Below are positions 1-8,963 of a stretch of DNA of 64,000 nucleotides, in pieces. This DNA is from Ignavibacteria bacterium (GTDB lineage: Bacteria > Bacteroidota > Ignavibacteria > Ignavibacteriales > Ignavibacteriaceae). The stretch covers positions 124,001 through 188,000 of the forward strand of contig JAUXVN010000112.1 in NCBI GenBank assembly GCA_030684555.1. The letters run 5' to 3'. A program made the translations under genes and the position numbers. The stretch's first letter is position 1. The number at the start of each line of letters is the position of its first letter. The notes below the pieces were generated by a model that searched no databases, was not told where the DNA came from, and saw nothing but the letters and a program-made list of their open reading frames with translations.

Positions 1-2
1 CA

Positions 3-1652
3 CTTCTTTACCTTGATTTGGAGTTTAAATTTTCATCAATAATAAAAAATATCGGTTCATTTTTTGTTTATTCACTTTTTATAATCGCCTTCTATTTAAT
101 ATCACAAACTGCCATTGAGTTGGTACTTGTAAAATATCGATTAGGCTTATTCTTACTTCATCGGTTTTTAGGAATCGGGTTCTTCATGTTCGGGTTAGCA
201 GTTACAACAGGTAATCTGATTGTTTCTTTTTCAACGCTTTACAAATCACCTGAAATTGACTTTCTACTTTCCAAACCAATCCGATTCGAGAGTATTTTTA
301 TAATCAAGTTTCTCGATAATTTTTTTTACAGTTCCTCAACCCTTTTTATTTTTTTATTAGCGGGTTTAGCCGGATATGGCAAGTATTTCGATTTATCGAT
401 CGGATTTTATCTTTGGTCTTTTTTCATTGTAGTACTCCCATTTGTTTTTACTCATGCTGTGATAGGAGTTCTAACTTTATTTTTGTTTATAAAAATATCC
501 ACTAAAATAGGTGTTAAACTAACGATTTTAATTATTGCATTCTTTTATAGTTTATCAATTATTTATTTTTTCAATGCGAGTAGTCCTCTGAATATGGTCA
601 TGGAGGTTTTGCCTTACTATCCAAATATTGATATTGATTTTAGTTTTCTGCAATCTCCAATTATTAGTTACCTGCCAAATTTTCTAGCTTCAGATTCTTT
701 TTTTGCATTCGTTCGTGGTGATAATTTGAGAGTAATTATTAACTCACTTCTTATTTTTCTATTGATGAGCGGGGTGTTTACTCTTGCCGTGATTGTTGCA
801 GAAAGGTATTATTATAAAAGTTATTTGGATGTGTTGAACTTAAAGTTTTCTAAAAAAGATAAATCTGTTGATCACACTAAATCAATATTTGATAGAACTA
901 CCATAATGAATCCACAATTTAATTCTCTTATTAAAAAAGAGATTATAATATTTACTCGAGAACCAAGTCAAATTATTCACCTCGCGATAATGATATTACT
1001 GATATTACTTTTTATAAGTGGAATTGGTAGTACTCAATTAATAATATTAAAAGCTGTTTCCCCTCAAATACAAACGATAATTTACCTATCAATTCTGGTT
1101 TTCATATTATTTATGATCATCGCTTTATCACTTCGTTTTGTTTTTCCGATGTTGAGTTTAGAAGGAGAAACTTATTGGAGGTTAAGAACCTCACCAATCG
1201 ATATCAACAAAATTGTAAGAATTAAATTTATTATAATTTTGATGACAACAGGTAGTATCGGTTTCTTTTTGATGAAATTTTCGCATCGTTATTTGTCTGA
1301 TATTTTATACACACAGTCATTGCTGCTTTTACTCTTTACAGTTTTAACAATAGTACCATTAGTTTTTTCAATGGGAACGGTCTATGTCAATTTCAAAGAA
1401 AAAAATCCGATAAGGATTTCATCCTCACAAGGAGCAACCGTCACATTTCTATTATGTCTGGTTTTTCTGACTTTAGTAATTGCTTTAATGTATATTCCGA
1501 TTAATGATTTTTTTGATGCACGGTTTTATGGTAGAATCCCAAATTTTGAGACGCGTGTAAAATCAGTAAATATTATACTTGGAGTGATTGCGTTCTTTAC
1601 ATTTTTTATTTCTTATTTGATCAGCATTAAACAATTTAAAAAAGATATCTAA
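3..1652 (+). CDS. ABC-2-type permease-like membrane protein (5' end cut by window)
   Basis: A polytopic membrane protein with about a dozen hydrophobic segments and a short charged cytoplasmic loop (KFSKKDKSVDHTK) near the middle. The segment ending in SPEIDFLLSKPI followed by a tyrosine-rich helix resembles permeases of putative ABC exporters (ABC_tran_2-like), in which the permease is coded next to an ATPase; that ATPase would lie upstream, outside this window. The reading frame is open back to the first base (LLYLD before the TTG at 18), so the true start is probably just outside the window and the TTG at 18 should not be taken as the start. The transported substrate cannot be read from the sequence. 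The next gene starts 22 bases after the stop, so the two may be co-transcribed. Confidence 0.6.
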   Translation, partial: LLYLDLEFKFSSIIKNIGSFFVYSLFIIAFYLISQTAIELVLVKYRLGLFLLHRFLGIGFFMFGLAVTTGNLIVSFSTLYKSPEIDFLLSKPIRFESIFIIKFLDNFFYSSSTLFIFLLAGLAGYGKYFDLSIGFYLWSFFIVVLPFVFTHAVIGVLTLFLFIKISTKIGVKLTILIIAFFYSLSIIYFFNASSPLNMVMEVLPYYPNIDIDFSFLQSPIISYLPNFLASDSFFAFVRGDNLRVIINSLLIFLLMSGVFTLAVIVAERYYYKSYLDVLNLKFSKKDKSVDHTKSIFDRTTIMNPQFNSLIKKEIIIFTREPSQIIHLAIMILLILLFISGIGSTQLIILKAVSPQIQTIIYLSILVFILFMIIALSLRFVFPMLSLEGETYWRLRTSPIDINKIVRIKFIIILMTTGSIGFFLMKFSHRYLSDILYTQSLLLLLFTVLTIVPLVFSMGTVYVNFKEKNPIRISSSQGATVTFLLCLVFLTLVIALMYIPINDFFDARFYGRIPNFETRVKSVNIILGVIAFFTFFISYLISIKQFKKDI

Positions 1653-1674
1653 CTAAAATTTAATGGAGAGCATT

Positions 1675-2109
1675 ATGGATGAATTTTTGGTCGAAGCGAT
1701 TAACGAAGCTAAAAAGGGATTATCTGAAGGGGGAATTCCGATTGGTTCAGTACTAATTAAAGATAACACAATTATTGGAAGAGGTCACAATAAGCGTGTT
1801 CAGGAAGCAAATCCAATGATTCATGCAGAAATTGATTGCTTAATGAATGCAGGTAGAATCGGCAGTTATAAAGATACAATACTATACTCAACTTTGATGC
1901 CGTGTTACCTTTGTGCCGGAGCTGCAGTTCAGTTCGGAATAAAAAAAGTTATTGTCGGAGAATCTGTCACTTTTCCAGGAGCAAAGGAATTTATGGAATC
2001 TCATGGAATTGAAGTTGTTGATTTATCTGATGAAGTATGCATCAAAATGATGACAGACTTTATTGAAGCAAATCCAACTTTATGGAATGAAGACATTGGC
2101 GAATTATAA
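1675..2109 (+). CDS. Cytosine/nucleoside deaminase, yeast Fcy1-like
   Basis: A 144-residue zinc-dependent deaminase of the CDA superfamily, predicted to hydrolyse cytosine to uracil and ammonia in pyrimidine salvage. The zinc site is complete: HAE (in MIHAEIDCLMNAG) and PCYLC (in STLMPCYLCAGA). The tail LWNEDIGEL matches the end of yeast cytosine deaminase Fcy1 (about 158 residues, ending WFEDIGE), and length and spacing also fit Fcy1 better than the large amidohydrolase-type bacterial CodA. I chose the ATG at 1675 because a GGAG lies at 1665-1668 with six bases between; the earlier ATG at 1663 overlaps that ribosome site. A uracil phosphoribosyltransferase (upp) elsewhere in the window could use its product. 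Cytosine specificity rather than guanine or another base is inference. Confidence 0.8.
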   Translation: MDEFLVEAINEAKKGLSEGGIPIGSVLIKDNTIIGRGHNKRVQEANPMIHAEIDCLMNAGRIGSYKDTILYSTLMPCYLCAGAAVQFGIKKVIVGESVTFPGAKEFMESHGIEVVDLSDEVCIKMMTDFIEANPTLWNEDIGEL

Positions 2110-2120
2110 ATTCTTAATTT

Positions 2121-2627
2121 TTAATCATGAGTTAATTGAGAAATAATTACTGAATGATTGGGGAATTGAGATAACAATTCATCTCTTTTCCCCAATTCAA
2201 AATCCTCAAAATTAAAACCGGGGGTTACGGTACATCCGATTAGTGAAAATGACTTTTGGTCAATTATTCGGGCGGCAAACCATTTCCCTTTTCCAATAGT
2301 CAACTGAAGTGTTTCGTCATTCTCCAAATCCCTTCCGAGTTTTGGAACAGATAGATTTGACTCTTCATCGATTATAAATATCTCTAATGGAGAACCTTCA
2401 TAAAAGTGCCAAGTTTCATCGGATTGAAGTTTATGAAAAGCAGAAAACTGTTCGCCAGCCAATAAAAAGTAAATTGAAGTAGAAAAACATCTCTCACTTT
2501 TATATCGCTCTGGTAAAGTTTTACTCTCAATTGTCTCTTCAGAACGATAAACTTCTTTGAAAAAACCACCTTCGGGGTGCGCTTCCAACTTCAATTTTTC
2601 AATCCAGTACTCAGCAGTAGAATTCAT
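2121..2627 (-). CDS. Cupin superfamily protein, DUF985 (Cupin_5)
   Basis: A 168-residue single-domain cupin of the DUF985 family, known from yeast YML079w and many bacteria. The N-terminal EYWIEKLKLEAHPEGGFFKEVYR segment includes the family's HPEGG signature, followed by the SIYFLL strand and DETWHFYEG. The C-terminal half carries the long beta strands GKWFAA and SLIGCTVTPGFNFEDFELG. Family members fold as a double-stranded beta helix. No general enzymatic function is established and it may bind a sugar- or nucleotide-like ligand. It faces the deaminase gene tail to tail with only 11 bases between, and no hairpin terminator is visible there. No ribosome binding site is evident before the ATG at 2627. 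Confidence 0.8.
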   Translation of the reverse strand: MNSTAEYWIEKLKLEAHPEGGFFKEVYRSEETIESKTLPERYKSERCFSTSIYFLLAGEQFSAFHKLQSDETWHFYEGSPLEIFIIDEESNLSVPKLGRDLENDETLQLTIGKGKWFAARIIDQKSFSLIGCTVTPGFNFEDFELGKRDELLSQFPNHSVIISQLTHD

Positions 2628-2854
2628 GTTAATATCATTTGTTTTCTTAAAAGATCAATTCGTCAAAAATAAACCTGCACCGGAACCTACGGGTATACCA
2701 AGCAACATCCAAATTATTAATAATACTATCCAAATAATAGAAAATACTATAAAGAGAGAAAAAATGTTCCTGTATGAAGCATTGCATTTCCAACTTTTTC
2801 AAATGAAAATATATTTCGCGGAAATTGAGAGATTATGATAGATGCCGGGTAAAA
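2628..2854 (-). other. Intergenic region with possible decayed small membrane-protein ORF
   Basis: This 227-base gap between the cupin and the histidine kinase genes contains no confident gene. On the minus strand one frame reads a strongly hydrophobic stretch ending IIWMLLGIPVGSGAGLFLTN before a stop near 2655, but it has no upstream ATG. A neighbouring frame supplies NIFSFEKVGNAMLHTG just before it and then stops. Joining the two would need a frameshift near 2740. It could be a broken small membrane protein or chance in AT-rich DNA. It may also hold the cupin promoter. Confidence 0.2.
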
Positions 2855-5230
2855 TTAAAGAGCAATCGGTATTGTGAAACCGAAAGTTGAACCTATTTTC
2901 AATTGGCTCTTAACACTAATTTTCCCGCCGTGTTTTTCAATAAATTCTTTTATTAAGATAAGTCCGAAACCGGTTCCTATTTCCTGAGCCGTTCCAACCT
3001 TTGTGTAAACTGAATCAAGTCGAAAAAGTCTCGATATTTCTTCGGCTGACATACCAACACCTTCATCCTGTATCTCGACTTCTACCATTTTTTCATCCGG
3101 TTTTTGAACAGCCGTAATATTTACGGTCCCATCCAGAAACGAAAACTTAACAGCATTGGTTAATAAATTTTGAACAATTGAATTCATCATTTGTTCATCA
3201 ACATAAATTTCCAGATTATCATCAATATCAACTTTAGTTTTAATCTGCTTACTGTCAAAATTACCTTGAAGTGTTTGGATGTTCGATACAACAAGTAAAT
3301 TTAAATTTTGTTTTGTTGGATTATACTCAATTCTCCCGAGCTGAAATCTTGAATATTCTAAAAGGTCATTAAGTAGTTTATACACATTGAAAGTCGCTTG
3401 ATGCAGTGAGTCGATAAATTGTATTATTTCATCCTGGCTCAAAGACTTATACTCATTTTTCAAAATGCTTGTATAACCCAGAATGGCATTAAATGGACCA
3501 CGCAAATCGTGTGAAATAATCGAGAAAAATTTGTCTTTTGAAAAGTTAGTTGCTTTTAATTCCGCAATTAAATTCTTCTTTTCTTCTTCAATTAACTTAT
3601 TCTCAATTACCTTTGCGAGAGTATAAGATATTGTCTCAAGAATTTCCTGTTCGTTTCTCGTGTAGGCTTCTTTATTATGGTAATCTTGAAGTACAATCAC
3701 ACCTATAATTTCATCTCTGATAACAAGTGGAACACCCAGCCAAATTTGAGCCGGTGATCCTATTAAATCAACTTCATTACTTTGCCGTAATTCATAATCC
3801 CTTTCAATATCAATTAATTGCGAGCTTTTGGTTTTTATTACATAATCAGTCAGGCTTTTACCTGATTTTATAGGAACTACATCATCATCATATTCATCAA
3901 CAAAATATGGGAAACTAATCATATCACTTTTTGCATCGTATAGTGCAATAAATAAATTATCTGCTTTCATTAGTTTTTTAACAGAATGATGTATGAATTT
4001 GTAAAATTCAGCAATATCCGTATTAGAATTTGCCAAATGTAATATTTCATTTAGAACTACTTTTATTGATTCAGCTTTTTTTTGAGTTGAGATATCTTCC
4101 ATTACTAATAATAATGATGGTTTTCCGTTGTAATGAATAGGAATGGAACTACTTCTTACTTCAACTCGTTTTCTATTTCTATCTAAAATCGACTCTTCAC
4201 TATGGATCAAGGGAACCTGCTCTACAAAAGTCTTTTGAAAAATCTCTTCAACTATTTTAACTCTTTCTTTCGGAATAAATCTAATTACCGACTTGCCTAT
4301 TAAATGATCAAGTTTTTTAATCTTTAATAATTTCAATATTTCTTTATTTGCATAAACTACTTTAAAGTTTTGAATAACGGCTACACCAAAGGGTGAATAA
4401 TCAAGTACAGCTTTGTAATTCTTTTCTGTTTCAAAAAGAGCTGAAACCATTTTCTTTCGCTCGGTTATGTCCCGGAGGACTCCAAAAATTCCAATAATTT
4501 TGCCATCAGAATTTTTGATTTTTTTACCCCGGTCATCCACCCATTTCTTCTCGTTTTCTTTTGTTAGAATTAAATACTCATTATGCACCCAAAGAGACTT
4601 TTGTTCAGTTATCTTTTGCGATAATTCTTTATCAGTGTTATCTCTCATTGCAAAACGTTCAACTTTTTTAATAAGTTTTTGAAAACCGATTTTATTCATC
4701 TCTTCAAATGAATAACCGGTTAAATCTTCCATACCCGGACTTAAATAATTATACTTTCCGGTTGTATAATCTAATTGATAGATTATATCACCGGAAGCAG
4801 ATGAAATAAGATCAAGAAATCCTTCAAATTTTGAACTACCCGGATATACAATCAATTCCGATGCAATTTTTCGGATCGAGAAAAAAAGTCCTTCAACTAA
4901 CTCATTTTCAATAACAGGAATTAAATTCAACTTAAATATATTTTCAGATTCAACCTTTTCAACAATCTTTAATTGTTCGGGAATTTTAATTTGATTATTA
5001 ATTATGAGATTAATTTTTGATTGGATTAAAGTTTGATTCTCCGGATTAAATGATTTTAGAATTGAGTCAAATGAGATTTTTTTTGAAGATTCATCTAAAG
5101 GAATTATACTCTTGAACTTCTCATTTAGATAAGTGACTTTCAAATCCTTTGTAATAAAAGCAATACCTTCCTCAACATTATTCAGGTAATTATTGAAATA
5201 TGCAGTTTTAATTTTTTGTTGAATTTCCAT
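2855..5230 (-). CDS. Soluble multi-PAS/GAF sensor histidine kinase
   Basis: A 791-residue cytoplasmic histidine kinase without transmembrane segments. Domains in order: a PAS-like region at about 10-120, a PAS-PAC unit at about 130-260 (YLSPGMEDLTGYSFEEM, then IFGVLRDITERKK), a third PAS at about 265-385 (ending LLLVMEDISTQKK), a GAF domain at about 395-550, then HisKA and HATPase domains. The phosphoacceptor is His574 in SHDLRGPFNAILGY. The N box is NLLTNAVKFS, the G1 box DEGVGMS, and the G2 region GTGFGLILIKEFIEKHGG. It should phosphorylate a response regulator that is not encoded next to it; the nearest regulator here is the NtrC-type gene at 31074. The ligand sensed by the PAS and GAF domains cannot be read from the sequence. 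It is divergent from the fur gene across 204 bases. Confidence 0.9.
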   Translation of the reverse strand: MEIQQKIKTAYFNNYLNNVEEGIAFITKDLKVTYLNEKFKSIIPLDESSKKISFDSILKSFNPENQTLIQSKINLIINNQIKIPEQLKIVEKVESENIFKLNLIPVIENELVEGLFFSIRKIASELIVYPGSSKFEGFLDLISSASGDIIYQLDYTTGKYNYLSPGMEDLTGYSFEEMNKIGFQKLIKKVERFAMRDNTDKELSQKITEQKSLWVHNEYLILTKENEKKWVDDRGKKIKNSDGKIIGIFGVLRDITERKKMVSALFETEKNYKAVLDYSPFGVAVIQNFKVVYANKEILKLLKIKKLDHLIGKSVIRFIPKERVKIVEEIFQKTFVEQVPLIHSEESILDRNRKRVEVRSSSIPIHYNGKPSLLLVMEDISTQKKAESIKVVLNEILHLANSNTDIAEFYKFIHHSVKKLMKADNLFIALYDAKSDMISFPYFVDEYDDDVVPIKSGKSLTDYVIKTKSSQLIDIERDYELRQSNEVDLIGSPAQIWLGVPLVIRDEIIGVIVLQDYHNKEAYTRNEQEILETISYTLAKVIENKLIEEEKKNLIAELKATNFSKDKFFSIISHDLRGPFNAILGYTSILKNEYKSLSQDEIIQFIDSLHQATFNVYKLLNDLLEYSRFQLGRIEYNPTKQNLNLLVVSNIQTLQGNFDSKQIKTKVDIDDNLEIYVDEQMMNSIVQNLLTNAVKFSFLDGTVNITAVQKPDEKMVEVEIQDEGVGMSAEEISRLFRLDSVYTKVGTAQEIGTGFGLILIKEFIEKHGGKISVKSQLKIGSTFGFTIPIAL

Positions 5231-5378
5231 ACTATGATATTATCGTAATAATCTGCAATAAGTTGAGAAATCAGTTTGAAGAAGAAATATAGTTTGCTTA
5301 CTGCTTTTATCCAAGAATAAAACACTGTTTTCTGGATATTTTTTTTAATTAGTGAAAGTTTTCGATTTAAGACTTGTT

Positions 5379-5384
5379 TATAAT
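5379..5384 (+). promoter_or_regulatory. Candidate -10 box of the fur-feoAB operon
   Basis: A perfect TATAAT lies 50 bases before the GTG start of the Fur gene, in the 204-base divergent region. The matching -35 position is poor (AAGTTT at 17-base spacing), so this is a candidate only. I could not see a convincing Fur-box inverted repeat over it. Confidence 0.3.
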
Positions 5385-5434
5385 TTGCATATCCACTATT
5401 TTTATGTAGACTAAATCTAAATAATAAGTGACAA

Positions 5435-5890
5435 GTGAAAAATAAACAAGCAGCCGATATTTTTAGAGAATTTCTGAAAAACGGCAAAAATAGAATTACT
5501 CCCGAGCGTTTCGAAGTACTTGAAGCTGCTTTAGAATTTGAAGGACATTTTTCTGCTGATGAATTATACATCATGATGAAGAATGGTAAATCAAGAGTTT
5601 CTAGAGCTACGGTTTATAAAACTCTAGAACTGCTAGCTTCTTGTGATTTGATCTCACTTCGCAATTTTGGTGATAATATGAAGCGATATGAGAGCAGTTT
5701 TAAAAAGCAAAATCATGATCACTTAATCTGTATGGATTGCGGAAGGATAGTCGAATTCATAAATCCAATTCTTTCAAAACTTGAAACAGAGATTTGCAAA
5801 GAACTTGATTTTGAACCTTCAAGCTACTCATTCAATTTATTCACCCGATGTAAAAACAAAAAGAACTGTAAGTACTACAATGAAAAATAG
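5435..5890 (+). CDS. fur: Fur-family metal-responsive transcription regulator
   Basis: A 151-residue Fur-family repressor. The N-terminal winged helix includes RITPERFEVLEAAL and SRATVYKTLELLASCDLI. The C-terminal metal-binding dimerisation part has HDHLICMDCGRIVEF with a CxxC, and a second cysteine pair in RCKNKKNCKYY near the end, consistent with a structural Cys4 zinc site. Fur proteins bind DNA when loaded with metal and repress uptake genes. Here the gene overlaps feoA by 11 bases and lies upstream of feoB, so iron (Fur sense) is much more likely than zinc (Zur) or peroxide (PerR). Position suggests it regulates its own operon. The start is GTG at 5435, as no earlier in-frame start is convincing and no strong ribosome site is present. 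Confidence 0.85.
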   Translation: MKNKQAADIFREFLKNGKNRITPERFEVLEAALEFEGHFSADELYIMMKNGKSRVSRATVYKTLELLASCDLISLRNFGDNMKRYESSFKKQNHDHLICMDCGRIVEFINPILSKLETEICKELDFEPSSYSFNLFTRCKNKKNCKYYNEK

Positions 5891-6107
5891 CACACTCGAT
5901 AAAGTTAAAAAAGGAACATATATTACAATCACCAATCTGCCAACCGGTATTCTAAAAGTTCAATTAATTAGAATCGGAATAACAGAAGGTTCTAAAGTAT
6001 TTTGCCTGGAAAGATTACCTGGTGGGACAATTATTCTTCAAAAGAATAGGCAGGAAATAGCCATTGGATACAATTTGGCAAAAGAAATTAATTTTCAAAT
6101 AGTTTAG
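5880..6107 (+). CDS. feoA: FeoA, ferrous iron transport accessory protein
   Basis: A 75-residue SH3-like FeoA protein, the usual length. The ATG at 5880 lies inside the last codons of fur, giving an 11-base overlap, so translation is probably coupled to fur; the upstream extension of this frame is only the shadow of fur. Recognisable parts are the ITNLPTG segment, the IRIGITEGSKVFCLERLPGGTIIL core (FeoA proteins have a conserved L..G...G.....R.P.G pattern) and the terminal EIAIGYNLAKEINFQI. FeoA is thought to bind the cytoplasmic part of FeoB and tune Fe(II) uptake. The next gene, feoB, begins 9 bases after the stop. Confidence 0.9.
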   Translation: MKNSTLDKVKKGTYITITNLPTGILKVQLIRIGITEGSKVFCLERLPGGTIILQKNRQEIAIGYNLAKEINFQIV

Positions 6108-6116
6108 ATTATTATA

Positions 6117-8156
6117 ATGAGCAAAGTACATTCCGATATAATCGAGCACAATGAAAAGCATCCTCATCTAAATATTGAGAAAAACAATCCGGATTCAAAA
6201 TTCCCTAAGGTAGTTCTTGTAGGCAATCCCAATGTTGGGAAATCACTCTTCTTTAATTATCTGAGCGGAGTATATGTAGATGTCTCCAATTTCCCGGGAA
6301 CAACTGTTTCAATAACAAAAGGTATTTATAAAAAATATAGTATTTACGATACTCCGGGAATTTATGGTGTCTCTTCTTTCAATGATGAAGAAAAGGTTGC
6401 TTTAGATATAATTTTAGATGCAGATATAATCCTAAATGTAGTTAATTCTTTACATCTTGAAAGAGATATTTTCCTTACCCAGCAATTAATAGAGATGGGG
6501 AAAAAAGTAACCGTTATACTCAATTTTTTTGACGAAGTTGAAAAACGTAAAATAAAGATTAAACCCGATCGATTATCAGAATTATTGGGGGTAGAAGTTA
6601 TTACGACATCTGCCATAAAAAAAAGTGGATTTGATAGGCTTGATTTCGCAATTGAAAATGCAAGAATTGGAAATCAACCGAAAGAATTACACCATATATT
6701 GCATGAAACCCTTAACAGAGTCGGTTCACAAGCTGAAGCCCTAATGATTCTTGAAGGCGATACTCTTGTAGCTGAAAGACATGGTGTCCAATGCGGTTCA
6801 CCTGATGAACGTGAGATTATTTATATTGAGAGAAGGAATCGGGTCAATGAAATTGTAAGCGAAGTTGAGTATGAAGATTCATCAAGAGGAAAATTTCTTA
6901 ATTTATTAGGAAGACTCTCTTTGAATCCCTTATCGGGGATTCCAATTCTGATAATCGTGCTAACTATATTGTATTTTTTTATAGGTGACTTTGTTGCACA
7001 AAGAGTTGTAAATTTTACTGAGAATACGATTGGTAAAGGTTACGTCGAATACTATATGAAATCTTATATTGCCAAATTTACCCCGTCACAGATTTCAGTA
7101 AATTTACTAAACGGCGGTGATAAAGTAATTGAGACTAAAAATTTTATTTTTGATAAATCTATCGATTCTGATTTATCACTTTATAACGAATTTAAAAATT
7201 ACTCGAGATTACCCAATGCCGAAGTCGATTTTAGTTTTAATAATCTTTTAGTGAGATTGTTTTTTGGTGAGTTTGGCATAATTAGTATGACAGTTACTTA
7301 CCTTATCTTCTTACTTCTCCCTTTAGTAATTGCATTTTATTTTGCAATGGCAATGTTAGAAGATAGCGGTTATCTCCCGCGTTTAGCAACCATGTTAGAT
7401 AGAGTCATGACCAAAATAGGACTCAATGGACGCGCAGTAATTCCGATTATGTTAGGTTTTGGTTGTGTTACTATGGCAACCATTACAACACGTTTGCTTG
7501 GAAGTGAGAGAGAAAAAACTATTGCAACTGCAATATTACAATTTGTAATTCCCTGTTCTGCTCAGTTAGCGGTAATTGCTGTTCTTATGAGTTCTGCGGG
7601 GATAGCAGCTTTACTAATATATGTTTCTGTTATTTTTATAGTTCTAATTTTACTTTCAACTACACTTAACAAATTTCTCCCCGGAGAAAGTACTTCATTA
7701 CTAATTGATCTACCCATGATGAGATTTCCGGAACTTGATAATGTTTTTAAAAAGACTTTTTTTAGAACTTACGGTTTTATGAAAGAAGCCTCACTTTGGT
7801 TTTTCGTAGGAGCATTATTTGTAGGCTTATTAGATGTGACTGGCATGCTCTTACTATTTCAGGATATTCTTGCTCCAATAACAACAATTTGGTTAAAACT
7901 GCCGAAAGAAGCCGCCACTGCATTTGTTATGGGTGTTGTCAGAAGAGATTTTGGAGCAGCAGGTTTATTTAATTTATCACTAACTTCTATGCAGATAACG
8001 GTTGCACTTATAACAATTACTCTCTTCGTACCGTGTATTGCTTCTTTTATGGTTATGTTAAACGAACGAGGCTGGAAAGAAGGAATTTCGATCTGGTTAG
8101 GCACCTGGTTTTTTGCATTTTTAATTGGTGGAATTGTTGCACAAATTATTTTATAA
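6117..8156 (+). CDS. feoB: FeoB, ferrous iron transporter with GTPase domain
   Basis: A 679-residue inner-membrane Fe(II) transporter. The N-terminal G domain has G1 GNPNVGKS (about residues 36-43), the FPGTT switch, G3 DTPG and G4 NFFD, followed by a helical regulatory spacer. The membrane part begins near residue 275 (LSGIPILIIVLTILYFF) and includes the two Gate-like repeats typical of FeoB, with GCVTMAT and VVRRDFGAAGLF. A hydrophilic loop of about 90 residues (residues 300-390) sits between the first two membrane segments and would face the periplasm. Length is normal for the family. It is the third gene of the fur-feoA-feoB run and is probably controlled by Fur. Confidence 0.95.
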   Translation: MSKVHSDIIEHNEKHPHLNIEKNNPDSKFPKVVLVGNPNVGKSLFFNYLSGVYVDVSNFPGTTVSITKGIYKKYSIYDTPGIYGVSSFNDEEKVALDIILDADIILNVVNSLHLERDIFLTQQLIEMGKKVTVILNFFDEVEKRKIKIKPDRLSELLGVEVITTSAIKKSGFDRLDFAIENARIGNQPKELHHILHETLNRVGSQAEALMILEGDTLVAERHGVQCGSPDEREIIYIERRNRVNEIVSEVEYEDSSRGKFLNLLGRLSLNPLSGIPILIIVLTILYFFIGDFVAQRVVNFTENTIGKGYVEYYMKSYIAKFTPSQISVNLLNGGDKVIETKNFIFDKSIDSDLSLYNEFKNYSRLPNAEVDFSFNNLLVRLFFGEFGIISMTVTYLIFLLLPLVIAFYFAMAMLEDSGYLPRLATMLDRVMTKIGLNGRAVIPIMLGFGCVTMATITTRLLGSEREKTIATAILQFVIPCSAQLAVIAVLMSSAGIAALLIYVSVIFIVLILLSTTLNKFLPGESTSLLIDLPMMRFPELDNVFKKTFFRTYGFMKEASLWFFVGALFVGLLDVTGMLLLFQDILAPITTIWLKLPKEAATAFVMGVVRRDFGAAGLFNLSLTSMQITVALITITLFVPCIASFMVMLNERGWKEGISIWLGTWFFAFLIGGIVAQIIL

Positions 8157-8165
8157 ATAATAAAA

Positions 8166-8879
8166 ATGAAACTAACAAAATACCCAATCATTTGGCGGCG
8201 CGATGATTTTTCAATAAAAATCTACTGCTCCATTCCGAATATAGCAACTGGTATACTTCTACAAGCCGGTGAAAATAAATTCGTTATTGATCCTGGTGAT
8301 GGCATTCTACGTGATTTGAATTCAGATTTAAATGCAGTTTCTATTCTTTCCATTTCTGATATTTTTATTACTCACGGTCATCACGATCATGTCGGTGGTG
8401 TATGGTCTTTACTTACTTATTTTAGAGTGATGCGTAAGAAGGGACACCTAAATATTTTCTATCCTAATGGATGCGTTGAGATTGAAAGTATTTATAATGC
8501 CTTCATAAAAGTGTATGCGAATACAATTCCTTATAAAATTAATCTTAAAAAAATTACTGATCAAAAATCCATTACTTCAAAAAGAGTCAAAATAAAACCA
8601 TTTAAAGTGATTCATAAAGAACTTCTTCAGGATAATTTGACAAAACGGGTTGTTCCCTCTTTAGGTTATAAATTTAGTTTTGAAAACCAAACTATCTGTT
8701 ATGGCGGAGATACAGCATATTGCGACTCACTTGCCTCTGCAGCAAAAGGGTCAGATTTGGCAATTATTGAAGCGGGTAATGATCATGAAGATTCCGATGA
8801 TATGCATATGTCTATTTCAGAGGCAAAATCAATCGGGAAAACTGCAAAAGAATATTATCTGGTTCATGTTCCTGAATAA
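8166..8879 (+). CDS. Metallo-beta-lactamase-fold hydrolase, RNase Z-like
   Basis: A 237-residue MBL-fold protein. The metal motif THGHHDHVGG gives HxHxDH, GGDTAYCDS provides the bridging aspartate strand, and MHMSISEAKSIG near the C terminus resembles the H-x-[ST]-xxEA motif of tRNase Z proteins. It is shorter than bacterial RNase Z (about 300 residues) and I do not see the full exosite arm, so a phosphodiesterase or other hydrolase is as likely as tRNA 3' processing. It starts 9 bases after feoB and is probably transcribed with the iron genes. Whether it has an iron-related role is unknown; co-location alone does not prove it. Confidence 0.75.
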   Translation: MKLTKYPIIWRRDDFSIKIYCSIPNIATGILLQAGENKFVIDPGDGILRDLNSDLNAVSILSISDIFITHGHHDHVGGVWSLLTYFRVMRKKGHLNIFYPNGCVEIESIYNAFIKVYANTIPYKINLKKITDQKSITSKRVKIKPFKVIHKELLQDNLTKRVVPSLGYKFSFENQTICYGGDTAYCDSLASAAKGSDLAIIEAGNDHEDSDDMHMSISEAKSIGKTAKEYYLVHVPE

Positions 8880-8894
8880 TTACTACTTTTCCAC

Positions 8895-8917
8895 AAAAAC
8901 TTTTCTGTTTTTTTTAC
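8895..8917 (+). terminator. Weak AT-rich hairpin after the feo operon
   Basis: The sequence AAAAAC-TTTTCT-GTTTTT followed by further T residues lies just after the MBL gene. The stem is six base pairs and almost all A-T, so it is only a possible terminator. Confidence 0.25.
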
Positions 8918-8963
8918 TACTTTAATACATTAATTTTTATCTTTTAAATACATTTGGAGAAAT

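Noticed and set aside
2557-2838. 93-codon plus-strand open frame overlapping the cupin gene
   Set aside because: It is antisense to the first codons of a real gene for its first third and shows no recognisable domain or ribosome site.
5182-5574. 130-codon minus-strand frame across the kinase/fur intergenic region
   Set aside because: It runs antisense through the start of fur and shares its end with the kinase in another frame. Composition is that of noise.
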